From: Streptomyces sp. NBC_01498 | GTDB taxonomy: Bacteria; Actinomycetota; Actinomycetes; Streptomycetales; Streptomycetaceae | Direction of reading: 5' to 3' | DNA: 64,000 nt | Assembly (NCBI RefSeq): GCF_036327775.1 | Contig: NZ_CP109598.1 | Span: 5,592,001 to 5,656,000, forward strand | In this document: positions 25,437 through 35,580 of the stretch, piece by piece | Layout of the letters: the number at the start of each line of letters is the position of its first letter | Numbering within the stretch: the stretch's first letter is position 1 | Made by a program: the position numbers and the translations under genes | Notes under the pieces: generated by a model | Told to the model about the DNA's origin: nothing | What the model saw: the letters and a program-made list of their open reading frames with translations, nothing else | Databases searched by the model: none

Positions 25437-26108
25437 GTGACCGCACCCCTGACGCCGCCCCACCAGCCGCCGAACGACGATCCCTGGCAGAAACCGCAGG
25501 AAGCGGGAGCCACGGCGCACGGCGCCGGGACGGTGGCGGAGACCGACACGAGGACCGAGCTGAGGCAGGCCGCCGTCGTGGCGCTCGTCGTGGCGCTCTC
25601 CGGTGTCCTGCTCGGTCTGCTCTGGTTCTGGCTCGCGCCCCGGGTGCCGCTGATCGCCGGTGAGTCGGCCGTCTTCCTGAAGGACACGGAGGGCGAGGAG
25701 GCCATCGGCGCGGACGGCACGTTCGTGCTGCTGGCCCTCGGATTCGGCGTGGTCAGCGCCGCGCTGGTCTTCTGGTTCCGCAGGCGCGGCGGTATCCCGC
25801 TGGTCGTGGGTCTGGCACTGGGCGGGCTGCTCGCCTCCGGGCTGGGCTGGCTGGTCGGCTGGGGGCTTGGCCCGGACGACGTGGTCGCGCAGGCGCGCGC
25901 GGTGGGGGAGGGCGCGACGTTCGACGCGCCCCTGGAGCTGAACGCGCGGGGCGCGCTGCTGGCGTGGCCGGTGGCGGCGATGATCGTGCATCTCGGGCTG
26001 ACGGCGCTGTTCGGACCGCGTGATCCGGAGCCGGAGTGGGTCCCGTTCGGCCCGCCGTATCCTCCCGCCGCCGGACCCGGGGACGGTCCGACCGGGGGCG
26101 GGAGCTGA
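25437..26108 (+). CDS. DUF2567 membrane protein
   Basis: A protein of 223 residues from GTG 25437. A Pro-rich cytoplasmic start is followed by four hydrophobic segments, the first containing VVALSGVLLGLLWFWLAPRVPL and the conserved GESAVFLKDTEGE loop, and a Pro/Gly tail. The match to DUF2567, a family seen in Streptomyces and relatives, is by recall of this layout. It follows the ABC permease by 34 bp and may belong to the same transcript. Its function is unknown. Confidence 0.75.
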   Translation: MTAPLTPPHQPPNDDPWQKPQEAGATAHGAGTVAETDTRTELRQAAVVALVVALSGVLLGLLWFWLAPRVPLIAGESAVFLKDTEGEEAIGADGTFVLLALGFGVVSAALVFWFRRRGGIPLVVGLALGGLLASGLGWLVGWGLGPDDVVAQARAVGEGATFDAPLELNARGALLAWPVAAMIVHLGLTALFGPRDPEPEWVPFGPPYPPAAGPGDGPTGGGS

Positions 26109-26165
26109 CAGCCCCGCCGGACCCGAGGACGGGCCCGGAGCGGGCGCCGACGGCCCCGCCGGGCG

Positions 26166-26666
26166 TCAGGCGCGGGCGATCGGGGCCAGCGTCGCCGAGG
26201 TCAGGGCCACCAGGTCCGACGGCGACAGCTCCACCTCCAGGCCCCGGCGGCCCGCCGAGACACAGACCGTCGGGTGTTCCCGGGCCGAGGAGTCGACCAC
26301 CGTACGCAGCGGCTTGCGCTGGCCCAGCGGCGAGATCCCGCCGCGTACGTAGCCCGTGGTGCGCTCCGCGGCGGCCGGGTCCGCCATCGCCGCCCGTTTG
26401 CCGCCCACCGCCGTGGCGAGGGCCTTCAGGTCCAGCGAGCCGGAGACCGGGACGACCGCCACGGTCAGGTCGCCGTCGACGTCGGCGACCAGTGTCTTGA
26501 ACACCCGGTCCGCCGACACCCCGAGCGCCCGCGCGGCCTCCTCGCCGTACGAGGGCGTCGCCGGGTCGTGCTCGTACGCGTGCAGCGTGAACTCCGCCCG
26601 CGCCGCCGTCAGCGCGACCGTCGCCGGGGTGCCTCCCGCGGCCTTCTTCGCCTGCTTCTTCGCCAA
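26166..26666 (-). CDS. ybaK: YbaK/EbsC-family aminoacyl-tRNA deacylase
   Basis: A protein of 166 residues. The start is read as TTG 26666 (MAKKQAKKAAGG) with GAGGA upstream. Family motifs include RVFKTLVADVDG, the central VVPVSGSLDLKALA and GYVRGGISPLGQRK, which in YbaK form the pocket for the 3' end of mischarged tRNA. It removes Cys from Cys-tRNA(Pro) or similar errors in trans. It is followed on the same strand by nothing close and preceded by the Lon-N protein gene, 66 bp upstream. Confidence 0.9.
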   Translation of the reverse strand: MAKKQAKKAAGGTPATVALTAARAEFTLHAYEHDPATPSYGEEAARALGVSADRVFKTLVADVDGDLTVAVVPVSGSLDLKALATAVGGKRAAMADPAAAERTTGYVRGGISPLGQRKPLRTVVDSSAREHPTVCVSAGRRGLEVELSPSDLVALTSATLAPIARA

Positions 26667-26732
26667 GGGACCTGTTCCTCGTGTGGGCCGACGCGCGGGC
26701 CGCCGGGCCGACGTCGCCGAGCCGGCGGGACG

Positions 26733-27473
26733 TCAGTTCGGGCTGGTGGGCTTCAGGGTGAGATCGACGGCCGGCAGCGACGGCAGATGCCGGATCACCG
26801 CCGTCTCGGACCGCAGGAGCCGCAGCTCTTCCCGCAGCCGGGTCACGGTGTCCGGCGCGGCGAGCAGCCGCTGCTTCGCCGGGGTGTCCAGCACGGCCGC
26901 CGCCGCCACCAGGTACGAGACGACGGACGGCTCGTGCGGCAGGTCGTCACCGGTCGACAGCGACCGCTCCCGTGCCCCCGCCAGCCGTTTCTGATAGCTC
27001 CGGAAGGCCCGCAGCACACCCTCGGCGAGCGCCCCCGCACCCTCTCCGGCGTCCTCCTCCAGGTCCTCGACCCCGGCGGTCAGATAGGGCCCGCCCGGGT
27101 CGACGGAGAGCAGCCGGACACGGGTGGTGCCGGTGGCCAGCACCTCGAAGCTGCCGTCCGGGCGTTCCCGGATGCTGGTCGCGTCGGCGACACAGCCCAC
27201 CTCGTGGAAGGACTTCATCGGCTCGGCGCCGAAACCCTCGGCGGGGCGGCGTTCGGGCACGGAGGTGGGGTCGGGCATGCCGGAGGCGGTCGGCGCGCTC
27301 TCGTGCCCGTCCCGGATGGCGACCACGACGAAACGCCGGGGTTCCGACTCGTCGGTCTTGAGCAGCTCGCGCATCATGGCGCGATACCGCTCCTCGAAGA
27401 CGTTCAGGGGCATCACGAGGCCCGGGAACAGCACCGCGTTCAGCGGGAACAGGGGGAGATGTGCGGTGGTCAC
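26733..27473 (-). CDS. Lon N-terminal (LON substrate-binding) domain protein
   Basis: A protein of 246 residues from GTG 27473 (MTTAHLPLFPLNAVLFPG), the LON domain opening. It has EERYRAMMRELL and the conserved HEVGCVADA and GTTRVRLLSVD segments, but no AAA or protease domain. Such stand-alone LON proteins are common in bacteria; a role in substrate or RNA binding is suspected but unproven. It starts 5 bp after the stop of the gene at 27479, so the two are an operon. A dyad at 26710-26734 overlaps its stop and may terminate it. Confidence 0.88.
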   Translation of the reverse strand: MTTAHLPLFPLNAVLFPGLVMPLNVFEERYRAMMRELLKTDESEPRRFVVVAIRDGHESAPTASGMPDPTSVPERRPAEGFGAEPMKSFHEVGCVADATSIRERPDGSFEVLATGTTRVRLLSVDPGGPYLTAGVEDLEEDAGEGAGALAEGVLRAFRSYQKRLAGARERSLSTGDDLPHEPSVVSYLVAAAAVLDTPAKQRLLAAPDTVTRLREELRLLRSETAVIRHLPSLPAVDLTLKPTSPN

Positions 27474-27478
27474 AACGG

Positions 27479-28507
27479 TCAAGCGTAATGGCCGCGCGGA
27501 CGCCGTCGGTCGGTCCTGTTCCACAACGGCATGCCGGAGGCCACCTGGAGGCGTACTCCGTCGCGTGTCTCCAGGAAGCGGCCCAGCGGATCGTCGGTCA
27601 GCGACGTCCACGGGAAGGACGTCGCGTACGGGCCGATCAGCCGGAACTGCTCCAGTGCCTCGTCCCACCGCTGCCGCGCGACCAGCACGTACGCCAGCAG
27701 ATTCCGCACCTCGGCCGGCCACGGGTCACCCACCGCGTACACCGACGAGAGGTCGATCGCCTCGTCGCAGGCCGCGTCGACCCGGCCGGCCGTCACGGGG
27801 GCGGGATCGCCGCCCGTGAGCCGGCTGAACGCGGCGCGCATCGGCAGCGCCTTGACGAGCGACCCCGGCAGCGCGTCGGCGGCGGCCTGCTCGGCGAAGT
27901 CGAAACACTCCTCGTGCGACCCGTGCCACTGGGCGGAGAGGTACTGGAGCGCCGCGACATGGCATCCGTAGTGGTGCGAGGAGCGGCGCACCGCCTCGCC
28001 CCACAGCGACTCGAAGGCGTCGTGGCCCGCGTGCGTGCCGCGCGCGTGGTCCAGGGCGATCCGCCACGGCACCGGGTCGCGCGGGTCGCCCCCGGCCGCC
28101 GCGCCGACCAGCGGGCCCGCCTCGCGCAGCAGCTCGGCACGGGCCGGGGACTCCCAGGCCCGGCGCACCGTGAGCTCCGCCTTGACGACCAGCGCGTCCG
28201 GGTCGCCCGGGGCGGCGGCGAGCCAGCGGCCCAGCCAGGCGTCCCGGTGGTGGGCGAAGGCGGCCAGCCGCATCACATAGCGGTCGCGGTTCTCCCACTC
28301 GGCCGCGTCGCGCGTGGCCGCCAGCAGTTTCGCCGCGTGCTCGTACTCACCGAGGGCGGCGGAGACCAGCGCCGGGGCGAGCCGGTCGTCGGGGGCGTCG
28401 AGCAGTACCGCGTCGTCCGGCGGAAGCCCGTCGGCGAGCCTCGGGGTGTGCCGGAGCATGCGCGCGGTGCTCACCAGGGCGCGAATCAATGACATGGTGC
28501 GGACCAT
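27479..28507 (-). CDS. Helical-repeat protein, DUF4034-like, function unknown
   Basis: A protein of 342 residues from ATG 28507; ATG 28495 (MSLIRALVSTARM) is equally possible as neither has a clear ribosome site. It is all-helical in appearance, with AWLGRWLAAAPGDPDALVV-type repeats and a SSHHYGCHVAALQYL and HGSHEECFDFA section that resembles DUF4034. A promoter-like TTGACC (28589-28584 on the minus strand) lies about 80 bp upstream. It is translationally close to the Lon-N gene. Confidence 0.7.
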   Translation of the reverse strand: MVRTMSLIRALVSTARMLRHTPRLADGLPPDDAVLLDAPDDRLAPALVSAALGEYEHAAKLLAATRDAAEWENRDRYVMRLAAFAHHRDAWLGRWLAAAPGDPDALVVKAELTVRRAWESPARAELLREAGPLVGAAAGGDPRDPVPWRIALDHARGTHAGHDAFESLWGEAVRRSSHHYGCHVAALQYLSAQWHGSHEECFDFAEQAAADALPGSLVKALPMRAAFSRLTGGDPAPVTAGRVDAACDEAIDLSSVYAVGDPWPAEVRNLLAYVLVARQRWDEALEQFRLIGPYATSFPWTSLTDDPLGRFLETRDGVRLQVASGMPLWNRTDRRRPRGHYA

Positions 28508-28621
28508 TGAAAACCGCAGGTCGCAGGCGCGCCAGAGGGCGGGTGTGAAGCTTTCGTGGTAGGTGAAAGGTTGTCTCCCCACAGGTCAAGGGGAAGCAAA
28601 GAAAGCGGACGGCGCGCTGTG

Positions 28622-30232
28622 TCAGCCGCGACGCAGGAGACGTGAGGCACCCGCTGCGACAGTTGTGGCGAGGATCCAGCCGATCATGACCATCCCGGCC
28701 GCCAGCCACTGCCAGCCGCCCTCCGTCCGCCAGTGCCCGTCCTGACCCAGATTGATCACCGGCACCAGCAGATCCAGCACATACAGCGCCGGATTCCACG
28801 CCGGGTGCTCGGCGCCCTTCAGCGGCTCCGGCGCGTGCCGGGCGAAGGCGAACGTGCCCGCCGCCCACAGCATCGCCATCCACAGCGCGGCCCGGCCCGG
28901 CCGGTAGCCGTACGCCACCGTCCAGTCCTGGAGATAGCCCCACACCTTCGCCGCCATCGGCAGCGTCTCGCGCCGCCTGCGCTGCTTGGCCAGCAGCACC
29001 TCGCGCGCGTCGGCGTCCTCGCCGCTGTTGCGCATCACCTGCGCGAGACGCTCGTACGGCTCCGGCGAATACTCCGGCGTCGCCGCGTCCAGCCACTCCA
29101 GCCGCCGGGTCAGCGGGAAATGACCGGACGGCACCACGTTCTCGTACGTGAAGCCGCCCATGGCCAGACCACCGGGGCCCGGCCAGCTCGTGGACAGGTC
29201 CATCAACGTGGTGATCTTCGCCCCGTTCAGCACCACCCGGCCCTCCAGCGGGCGCTCGCACTGGAAACGCAGCTCCGTCGCCGTGATCCGGCGCAGCGAC
29301 AGCTCCTCACCGGCCGCCATCAGGAAACGCGCCTGAAGGAGATCGACCGTGTCGCCGAACCGGCCGTCGTCCAGCCGCACACCGCCGTAGCACTCGAAGT
29401 GCCGGATCTCGGTGCCCGGCGGCAGCGTCGCGTGCGCGCCGGTGTAGACCGTGCCGTACGGCGGGGTGGAGTTGGCGTGGCCCGTCGCACTGCTCACCAC
29501 CGCCGCCGTCAGATACAGCGAGCGCTCCACCGTCAGCTGCGGCGCGTTGAGCGCGCGGCGCTCGCCCGCCGCGCGCAGCCGGCTGCCGCGCAGCATCAGC
29601 GAACCCCCGACCTTCGCGCCGCGCAGACTGAACTCGCCGTACGTCTCGATCTGTTCGGCCTGGAGATCCTGGCCCACCGACATCCCGTCGGCGGCTATCG
29701 CCCGGCTGTTGCTGTCCGGCCGCACCGATATCTGGCTGATCAGCAGGTCCGTACCGATCTGGGCGTCGGTCAGCCGGATCCCGCGCGCGATCCGGCAGCG
29801 CGGCAGATGCAGATCACCCTCCGTGCGCAGCCGGGCCCCCTCCAGACGCGGGATCACGCACCCCACCATCCGCAGCGTGGTGAAGTGGCACTCCGGCAGC
29901 ACCACCTCCCGCTCGAACCGGCAGTACGTCAGCTCCACGTACGGCTCGACATTGCCGCCCGCCAGATCCAGCGACCCACTGATCTGGGCCCCGCGCAGCT
30001 TCAGCGCGGACACCCGGCCCGGCCGCGCGGCGGGGCCGCTGAGCAGCAGCAGGGCGATCACCCGGGCGCGCACCGTGCGGTGCTCGCCCCAAGGACCGGC
30101 CGCCGCCGGGTCGTTGAGGAGCGGACTCGGCACGCTCAGGTCGTAGGTGCTGCCGTTCCGGAACGCCTGCCACATGCCGAGTTCTGTGGCCGAGAGCCAT
30201 TCCGGAGCCTCGTCGTCGTGCGGCTCGGACAC
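28622..30232 (-). CDS. Membrane protein with beta-helix-like N-domain
   Basis: A protein of 536 residues, GTG start at 30232. Residues 70-360 consist of short repeating units such as LRGAQISGSLDLAGG, RGAKVGGSLMLRGS and LNGAKITTLMDLS, with a period of about 20, suggesting a right-handed beta-helix akin to pentapeptide or bactofilin folds. The C-terminal 130 residues carry two to three membrane segments (WMAMLWAAGTFAF; WLAAGMVMIGWILAT). Streptomyces homologues are often named membrane-associated oxidoreductase, but I see no cofactor motif to support that. It is divergent from the his operon. Confidence 0.7.
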   Translation of the reverse strand: MSEPHDDEAPEWLSATELGMWQAFRNGSTYDLSVPSPLLNDPAAAGPWGEHRTVRARVIALLLLSGPAARPGRVSALKLRGAQISGSLDLAGGNVEPYVELTYCRFEREVVLPECHFTTLRMVGCVIPRLEGARLRTEGDLHLPRCRIARGIRLTDAQIGTDLLISQISVRPDSNSRAIAADGMSVGQDLQAEQIETYGEFSLRGAKVGGSLMLRGSRLRAAGERRALNAPQLTVERSLYLTAAVVSSATGHANSTPPYGTVYTGAHATLPPGTEIRHFECYGGVRLDDGRFGDTVDLLQARFLMAAGEELSLRRITATELRFQCERPLEGRVVLNGAKITTLMDLSTSWPGPGGLAMGGFTYENVVPSGHFPLTRRLEWLDAATPEYSPEPYERLAQVMRNSGEDADAREVLLAKQRRRRETLPMAAKVWGYLQDWTVAYGYRPGRAALWMAMLWAAGTFAFARHAPEPLKGAEHPAWNPALYVLDLLVPVINLGQDGHWRTEGGWQWLAAGMVMIGWILATTVAAGASRLLRRG

Positions 30233-30532
30233 TGCCGCGCCTCTCTTCCCCGTGTGCCGTGCTGCGCCGCGCGCCGTACCCCGATGGTCCGTACCGCGGG
30301 CTCTGTCGCCGTGCCTGGTGCCGTGCCTGTCGTCGTGCGCCGTGCCGTGTGACTCCCGAGCAGCCGTCGCCGTGCGGGGCTGCTGGTGTGGAGTCGTATC
30401 ACTGTCCTTCCCTCTGCGTGACCAAATGAACGCCGATCGTCAACTTTAGTAGCCGTGAGTGACATTCAGGGCTCATATCAGCCAGTGATACGGGCGACCG
30501 GCGGCCAGATCGATTCTGCGAGAATTGACCGC

Positions 30533-31888
30533 GTGATCTCACGAATCGATCTGCGCGGCGACGCCCTCCCCGAGGGCGGCGCACTGCGCGGCCTGCTGCC
30601 CCGTGCCGAGTTCGACGTGGAAGCCGCCCTGGCCAAGGTGCGGCCCATCTGCGAGGACGTGCGCCATCGTGGCACAGCGGCCCTGATCGAGTACGCGCGC
30701 ACGTTCGACGGCGTGACCCTGGAACGCGTACGGGTCCCCGCCGAAGCCCTCACGGAGGCCCTGGCGGCGCTGGACCCCGCCGTCCGCGCCGCGCTGGAGG
30801 AGTCCGTACGGCGGGCGCGTACCGTCCACCGCGCCCAGCGCCGCGCCGAGCACACCACCCAGGTCGTGCCCGGCGGCACGGTCACCGAGAAGTGGGTGCC
30901 CGTCGGCCGGGTCGGGCTGTACGCGCCCGGCGGCCGCTCCGTCTACCCCTCGTCCGTGGTCATGAACGTCGTCCCGGCGCAGGAGGCGGGCGTCGCGTCG
31001 ATCGCGCTGGCCTCGCCTCCCCAGAAGGAGTTCGGCGGACTGCCCCACCCCACGATCCTCGCCGCCTGCGCGCTCCTCGGCGTCGACGAGGTGTACGCGG
31101 TCGGCGGCGCCCAGGCCGTCGCGATGTTCGCGTACGGCACCACCGGCCCCGACGGCTGCCCGCCCGCCGACATGGTCACCGGCCCCGGCAACATCTGGGT
31201 CGCCGCCGCCAAGCGCTACTTCGCGGGCCGTATCGGCATCGACACCGAGGCCGGCCCCACCGAGATCGCCGTCCTCGCCGACGCCACCGCCGACCCCGCG
31301 CACGTGGCCGCCGACCTGATCAGCCAGGCCGAGCACGACCCGCTCGCCGCCGCCGTCCTGGTCACCGACTCCGTCGAACTCGCCGACGCGGTCGAGAAGG
31401 AACTGGTGCCGCAGACCGCCGCCACCAAGCACGTCGAGGAGCGCATCGCGCCCGCCCTGGCCGGCAAACAGTCCGCGATCGTGCTGGTCGACGGCGTCGA
31501 GGAGGGGCTGCGCGTGGTGGACGCGTACGGCGCCGAGCACCTGGAGGTGCAGACCGCCGACGCCGCCGCCGTCGCCGCCCGGGTCCGCAACGCGGGCGCG
31601 ATCTTCGTCGGGCCCTACGCCCCCGTCTCGCTCGGCGACTACTGCGCCGGCTCCAACCACGTCCTGCCCACCGGCGGTTGCGCCTGCCACTCCTCCGGAC
31701 TGTCCGTCCAGTCCTTCCTGCGCGGCATCCACATCGTGGACTACACCCGGGACGCGCTCGCCGACGTCGCCCACCACGTCGTCACCCTCGCCGAGGCCGA
31801 GGACCTGCCCGCGCACGGCGCCGCCGTCAAGGCCCGTTTCGGCTGGAAAGTGCCCGGCGCGCGGCCCACCCCCGGGGAGGGCGCGTGA
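30533..31888 (+). CDS. hisD: Histidinol dehydrogenase
   Basis: A protein of 451 residues from GTG 30533 ([16 protein letters not shown]), the usual actinobacterial start; GTG 30455 in the same frame would add 26 residues. It catalyses the last two steps of histidine synthesis, L-histidinol to L-histidine, with Zn2+ and NAD+. Seen motifs are [52 protein letters not shown] and [17 protein letters not shown]. It is the first gene of the his operon and overlaps hisC by 4 bases. Confidence 0.96.
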   Translation: MISRIDLRGDALPEGGALRGLLPRAEFDVEAALAKVRPICEDVRHRGTAALIEYARTFDGVTLERVRVPAEALTEALAALDPAVRAALEESVRRARTVHRAQRRAEHTTQVVPGGTVTEKWVPVGRVGLYAPGGRSVYPSSVVMNVVPAQEAGVASIALASPPQKEFGGLPHPTILAACALLGVDEVYAVGGAQAVAMFAYGTTGPDGCPPADMVTGPGNIWVAAAKRYFAGRIGIDTEAGPTEIAVLADATADPAHVAADLISQAEHDPLAAAVLVTDSVELADAVEKELVPQTAATKHVEERIAPALAGKQSAIVLVDGVEEGLRVVDAYGAEHLEVQTADAAAVAARVRNAGAIFVGPYAPVSLGDYCAGSNHVLPTGGCACHSSGLSVQSFLRGIHIVDYTRDALADVAHHVVTLAEAEDLPAHGAAVKARFGWKVPGARPTPGEGA

Positions 31889-32994
31889 CCGGCATCGACG
31901 AGCTCCCCGTACGCGACGAACTGCGCGGCAAGTCCCCCTACGGGGCGCCCCAGCTGGACGTCCCCGTCCAGCTCAACACCAACGAGAACCCGTACCCGCT
32001 GCCCGAACCACTGGTCGAGCGCATCACCGAACGGGTCCGCGAGGCCGCCCGCGGCCTGAACCGCTACCCCGACCGGGACGCCGTCGAACTGCGCACCGAA
32101 CTCGCCGCCTATCTGCGCCGCACCGCCGGCGACCTGCCGCTCACCGCCTCCCACGTATGGGCGGCCAACGGCTCCAACGAGGTCATCCAGCAACTGCTCC
32201 AGACCTTCGGCGGCCCCGGCCGCACCGCGATCGGCTTCGAACCCTCGTACTCGATGCACCACCTCATCGCACGCGGCACCGGCACCGGCTGGATCTCCGG
32301 CCCCCGCCACGAGGACTTCACCATCGACGTCGCCGCCGCCGAGGCGGCCCTCGCCGCACACCGCCCGCACGTCGTCTTCGTCACCACCCCCAACAACCCC
32401 ACCGGCAGCGCCGTCGACGCCGCGACCGTCCTGCGGCTGTACGACGCGGCACAGGCCGCCCGGCCGTCGCTGGTCGTCGTGGACGAGGCGTACGTCGAGT
32501 TCAGCCACCACCCCTCGCTGCTGCCGCTCCTCGCCGGCCGCCCCCACCTGGTGATCTCCCGCACCATGTCCAAGGCGTTCGGCGCCGCCGGGCTGCGCCT
32601 CGGCTACCTCGCCGCCGACCCGGCCGTGGTCGACGCGGTCCAGCTGGTGCGCCTGCCGTACCACCTGTCCGCCGTCACCCAGGCCACCGCGCTCGCCGCC
32701 CTGGAGCACACCGATACCCTGCTCGGATACGTCGAGCAGCTCAAGGGCGAGCGGGACCGGCTGGTCACCGAACTGCGGGCGATGGGCTTCGACGTCACCG
32801 AGTCGGACGCCAACTTCGTCCAGTTCGGCCGCTTCGACGACGCCGGGCGGGCCTGGCGGGCCCTCCTCGACCAGGGCGTGCTGGTACGCGACAACGGCGT
32901 CCCCGGCCGGCTGCGGGTCACGGCGGGCACCCCGTCCGAGAACGACGCGTTCCTCGACGCGGCACGAACATTGACGAAGGAGCAGAGCGCATGA
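31885..32994 (+). CDS. hisC: Histidinol-phosphate aminotransferase
   Basis: A protein of 369 residues, GTG start overlapping the hisD stop (GTGA). It transfers an amino group to imidazole acetol phosphate to form histidinol phosphate, with PLP. Motifs include [41 protein letters not shown] and the PLP-lysine segment [16 protein letters not shown]. Length is standard for class I/II aminotransferases of the HisC group. Confidence 0.96.
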   Translation: MTGIDELPVRDELRGKSPYGAPQLDVPVQLNTNENPYPLPEPLVERITERVREAARGLNRYPDRDAVELRTELAAYLRRTAGDLPLTASHVWAANGSNEVIQQLLQTFGGPGRTAIGFEPSYSMHHLIARGTGTGWISGPRHEDFTIDVAAAEAALAAHRPHVVFVTTPNNPTGSAVDAATVLRLYDAAQAARPSLVVVDEAYVEFSHHPSLLPLLAGRPHLVISRTMSKAFGAAGLRLGYLAADPAVVDAVQLVRLPYHLSAVTQATALAALEHTDTLLGYVEQLKGERDRLVTELRAMGFDVTESDANFVQFGRFDDAGRAWRALLDQGVLVRDNGVPGRLRVTAGTPSENDAFLDAARTLTKEQSA

Positions 32995-33584
32995 GCCGGA
33001 TCGGCCGCGTGGAACGAACCACCAAGGAGACCTCGGTCGTCGTCGAACTCGACCTCGACGGCACGGGCAGGGTCGAGGTGTCGACAGGCGTCGGCTTCTA
33101 CGACCACATGCTCGACCAGCTCGGCAGGCACGGCCTGTTCGACCTGACCGTCAAGACCGAGGGCGACCTGCACATCGACTCGCACCACACCATCGAGGAC
33201 ACCGCCCTCGCCCTCGGCGCCGCCTTCAAGCAGGCCCTCGGCGACAAGGTCGGCATCTACCGCTTCGGCAACTGCACCGTCCCGCTGGACGAATCGCTCG
33301 CCCAGGTCACCGTCGATCTCTCCGGCCGCCCGTACCTGGTGCACACCGAGCCGGAGTCCATGGCGCCGATGATCGGCTCCTACGACACGACGATGACCCG
33401 GCACATCCTGGAGTCGTTCGTCGCGCAGGCGCAGATCGCGCTGCACGTCCACGTGCCGTACGGGCGCAACGCCCACCACATCGTGGAGTGCCAGTTCAAG
33501 GCCCTGGCCCGCGCCCTGCGGTACGCGAGCGAGCGCGACCCGCGCGCGGTCGGCATCCTCCCGTCCACGAAGGGCGCGCTGTAA
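32991..33584 (+). CDS. hisB: Imidazoleglycerol-phosphate dehydratase
   Basis: A protein of 197 residues, ATG overlapping the hisC stop (ATGA). It is the monofunctional dehydratase form without the phosphatase domain, as usual in actinobacteria. The metal-binding repeats [24 protein letters not shown] and [17 protein letters not shown] are intact. It makes imidazole acetol phosphate, the substrate of HisC. Confidence 0.97.
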   Translation: MSRIGRVERTTKETSVVVELDLDGTGRVEVSTGVGFYDHMLDQLGRHGLFDLTVKTEGDLHIDSHHTIEDTALALGAAFKQALGDKVGIYRFGNCTVPLDESLAQVTVDLSGRPYLVHTEPESMAPMIGSYDTTMTRHILESFVAQAQIALHVHVPYGRNAHHIVECQFKALARALRYASERDPRAVGILPSTKGAL

Positions 33585-33588
33585 TTCC

Positions 33589-33756
33589 ATGACCGGTCTC
33601 AACACCATCCTCATCGTCCTCGGCCTGTTCCTGGCCGGCGGCGTCTACTCGTTCTGGAAACAGAAGCAGCCCACGGGCGTCGTCGTCCTGCTCGGGATCT
33701 GTTCCGCACTCTGCCTGCTCGCCGGCATCCTCCGTATCCAGGGACTCTGGGAATGA
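33589..33756 (+). CDS. Small membrane protein inside the his operon (55 residues)
   Basis: Begins [18 protein letters not shown] 4 bases after the hisB stop and ends in a TGA that overlaps the hisH start (ATGA). It has two hydrophobic helices joined by [10 protein letters not shown], and a C-terminal GLWE. Strict spacing on both sides and good codon bias argue it is translated. I recall similar small genes at this site in other Streptomyces. The function is unknown; it may tether or modulate the HisHF complex, or be unrelated. Confidence 0.8.
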   Translation: MTGLNTILIVLGLFLAGGVYSFWKQKQPTGVVVLLGICSALCLLAGILRIQGLWE

Positions 33757-34388
33757 CCAAGAACGTCGTCGTCCTCGACTACGGCTTCGGCAACGTCCGT
33801 TCGGCCGAACGCGCCGTCGCGCGCGCCGGGGCGCAGGTCGAGATCACCCGTGATTTCGACAAGGCCATGAACGCCGACGGGCTGATCGTGCCCGGCGTCG
33901 GCGCGTTCTCCGCCTGCATGGCGGGGCTCCGCGCGGCACGCGGCGACTGGATCGTCGGCCGCCGGCTGGCCGGCGGGCGTCCCGTCCTCGGCATCTGCGT
34001 CGGCATGCAGATCCTCTTCGAGCGCGGCATCGAGCACGGCGTGGAGACCGAAGGACTCGACGAGTGGCCCGGCACCGTCGGCCCGCTCACCGCGCCGACC
34101 GTCCCCCACATGGGCTGGAACACCGTCCAGGCCCCGGCGGACAGCCGGCTCTTCGCCGGACTCGACGCCGACGAGCGCTACTACTTCGTGCACTCGTACG
34201 CCGTCCACGAGTGGTCCCTCGAAGTCACCAACCCCAAGATCCGCGCCCCGAAGGTCACCTGGTCCCGGCACGGCGAGCCGTTCGTGGCCGCCGTGGAGAA
34301 CGGTGCACTGTGGGCCACGCAGTTCCACCCCGAGAAGTCCGGCGACGCCGGAGCCCAGCTGCTGTCCAACTGGATCGGAACCTTCTGA
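33753..34388 (+). CDS. hisH: Imidazole glycerol phosphate synthase, glutaminase subunit
   Basis: A protein of 211 residues. It hydrolyses glutamine and channels ammonia to HisF. The triad is visible: Cys82 in LGICVGMQ, and His and Glu in TQFHPEKSG. It starts [14 protein letters not shown], typical for HisH. It overlaps the small membrane protein gene upstream and shares one base with priA downstream (TGATG). Confidence 0.96.
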   Translation: MTKNVVVLDYGFGNVRSAERAVARAGAQVEITRDFDKAMNADGLIVPGVGAFSACMAGLRAARGDWIVGRRLAGGRPVLGICVGMQILFERGIEHGVETEGLDEWPGTVGPLTAPTVPHMGWNTVQAPADSRLFAGLDADERYYFVHSYAVHEWSLEVTNPKIRAPKVTWSRHGEPFVAAVENGALWATQFHPEKSGDAGAQLLSNWIGTF

Positions 34389-35146
34389 TGCCCGGCACCA
34401 CCCCTCCCTCCGTGCCCTCCGTACGGAGGCTCGAACTCCTGCCCGCCGTCGACGTGCGCGACGGCCAGGCCGTACGGCTCGTCCACGGCGAGTCGGGCTC
34501 GGAGACCTCGTACGGCTCACCGCTGGAAGCCGCGCTCTCCTGGCAGCGCGCGGGCGCCGAGTGGCTGCACCTCGTGGACCTCGACGCGGCGTTCGGCACC
34601 GGCGACAACCGGGACCTCGTCGCGGCGATCACCGGCGCCATGGACATCAAGGTCGAACTGTCCGGCGGCATCCGCGACGACGCCACCCTCACCGCCGCGC
34701 TCGCCACCGGCTGCACCCGTGTCAACCTCGGTACGGCGGCGCTGGAAACCCCCGAATGGGCGGCCCGCGCCATCGCCGAACACGGCGACCGGATCGCGAT
34801 CGGCCTCGACGTACGCGGCACGACGCTGCGCGGTCGCGGCTGGACCAGCGACGGCGGCGACCTGTGGGAGACCCTGGCGCGCCTCGACGCCGAGGGCTGC
34901 GCGCGGTACGTCGTCACCGACATCGCCAAGGACGGCACCCTCCAGGGGCCCAACCTGGACCTGCTCAAGCGCGTGTGCGCGGCCACCGACCGGCCGGTCG
35001 TCGCCTCCGGCGGTGTCTCCTCGCTCGCGGACCTGCGCGCGATCGCCGGCCTGGTGCCCGACGGGGTCGAGGGCGCGATCGTCGGAAAGGCCCTCTACGC
35101 GAAGGCGTTCACCCTCGAAGAGGCGCTCGTGGAGGTGACCCGATGA
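34388..35146 (+). CDS. priA: PriA, bifunctional HisA/TrpF isomerase
   Basis: A protein of 252 residues. In Streptomyces and mycobacteria this (beta/alpha)8 enzyme performs both the ProFAR isomerase step of histidine synthesis and the PRA isomerase step of tryptophan synthesis. Catalytic aspartates are seen in [11 protein letters not shown] (Asp22) and VTDIAKDGT. No separate trpF is present among the trp genes in this window, consistent with the dual role. The start ATG shares a base with the hisH stop. Confidence 0.94.
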   Translation: MPGTTPPSVPSVRRLELLPAVDVRDGQAVRLVHGESGSETSYGSPLEAALSWQRAGAEWLHLVDLDAAFGTGDNRDLVAAITGAMDIKVELSGGIRDDATLTAALATGCTRVNLGTAALETPEWAARAIAEHGDRIAIGLDVRGTTLRGRGWTSDGGDLWETLARLDAEGCARYVVTDIAKDGTLQGPNLDLLKRVCAATDRPVVASGGVSSLADLRAIAGLVPDGVEGAIVGKALYAKAFTLEEALVEVTR

Positions 35147-35580
35147 GCGACCGGCCGGAGCCCGGCGGCGCGCCCGCCGACGGAGTACGCCGGATCTCCT
35201 CCGGCGGCCCCTGGGAGGACACCTACGGCTACTCGCGCGCCGTCGCACTCCCCGGCGGACTCGTCCTCGTCTCCGGCTGCACCTCGGTCGTGGAGGGACG
35301 GATCAGCGGCGGAAGCCCGTACGAACAGGCCGTCATCGCCTTCGGCGTCGGCGTCCGGGCGCTGGAGGAGCTGGGCCTCGGCGCGGAGCACGTCGTCCGC
35401 ACCCGGATGTACGTGACGCACGCCCGCGACGCCGACGACGTCGGGCGCGCCCACAAGGAAGCCTTCGGCACCGTGCGGCCCGCCGCCACCATGGTCGTCG
35501 TCGCCGGACTGATCGACCCGGACCTGCTGGTCGAGGTCGAACTCGAAGCGTTCCGCGCGCCGTCGGGAGGCCCCGCATGA
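35143..35580 (+). CDS. RidA-family (YjgF/YER057c) protein
   Basis: A protein of 145 residues, ATG overlapping the priA stop (ATGA). Motifs include [24 protein letters not shown] and [18 protein letters not shown] with the conserved arginine expected to bind the carboxylate of imines. RidA proteins hydrolyse reactive enamines/imines released by PLP enzymes. Its location between priA and hisF suggests it protects or assists this pathway. It overlaps hisF by 4 bases. Confidence 0.88.
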   Translation: MSDRPEPGGAPADGVRRISSGGPWEDTYGYSRAVALPGGLVLVSGCTSVVEGRISGGSPYEQAVIAFGVGVRALEELGLGAEHVVRTRMYVTHARDADDVGRAHKEAFGTVRPAATMVVVAGLIDPDLLVEVELEAFRAPSGGPA

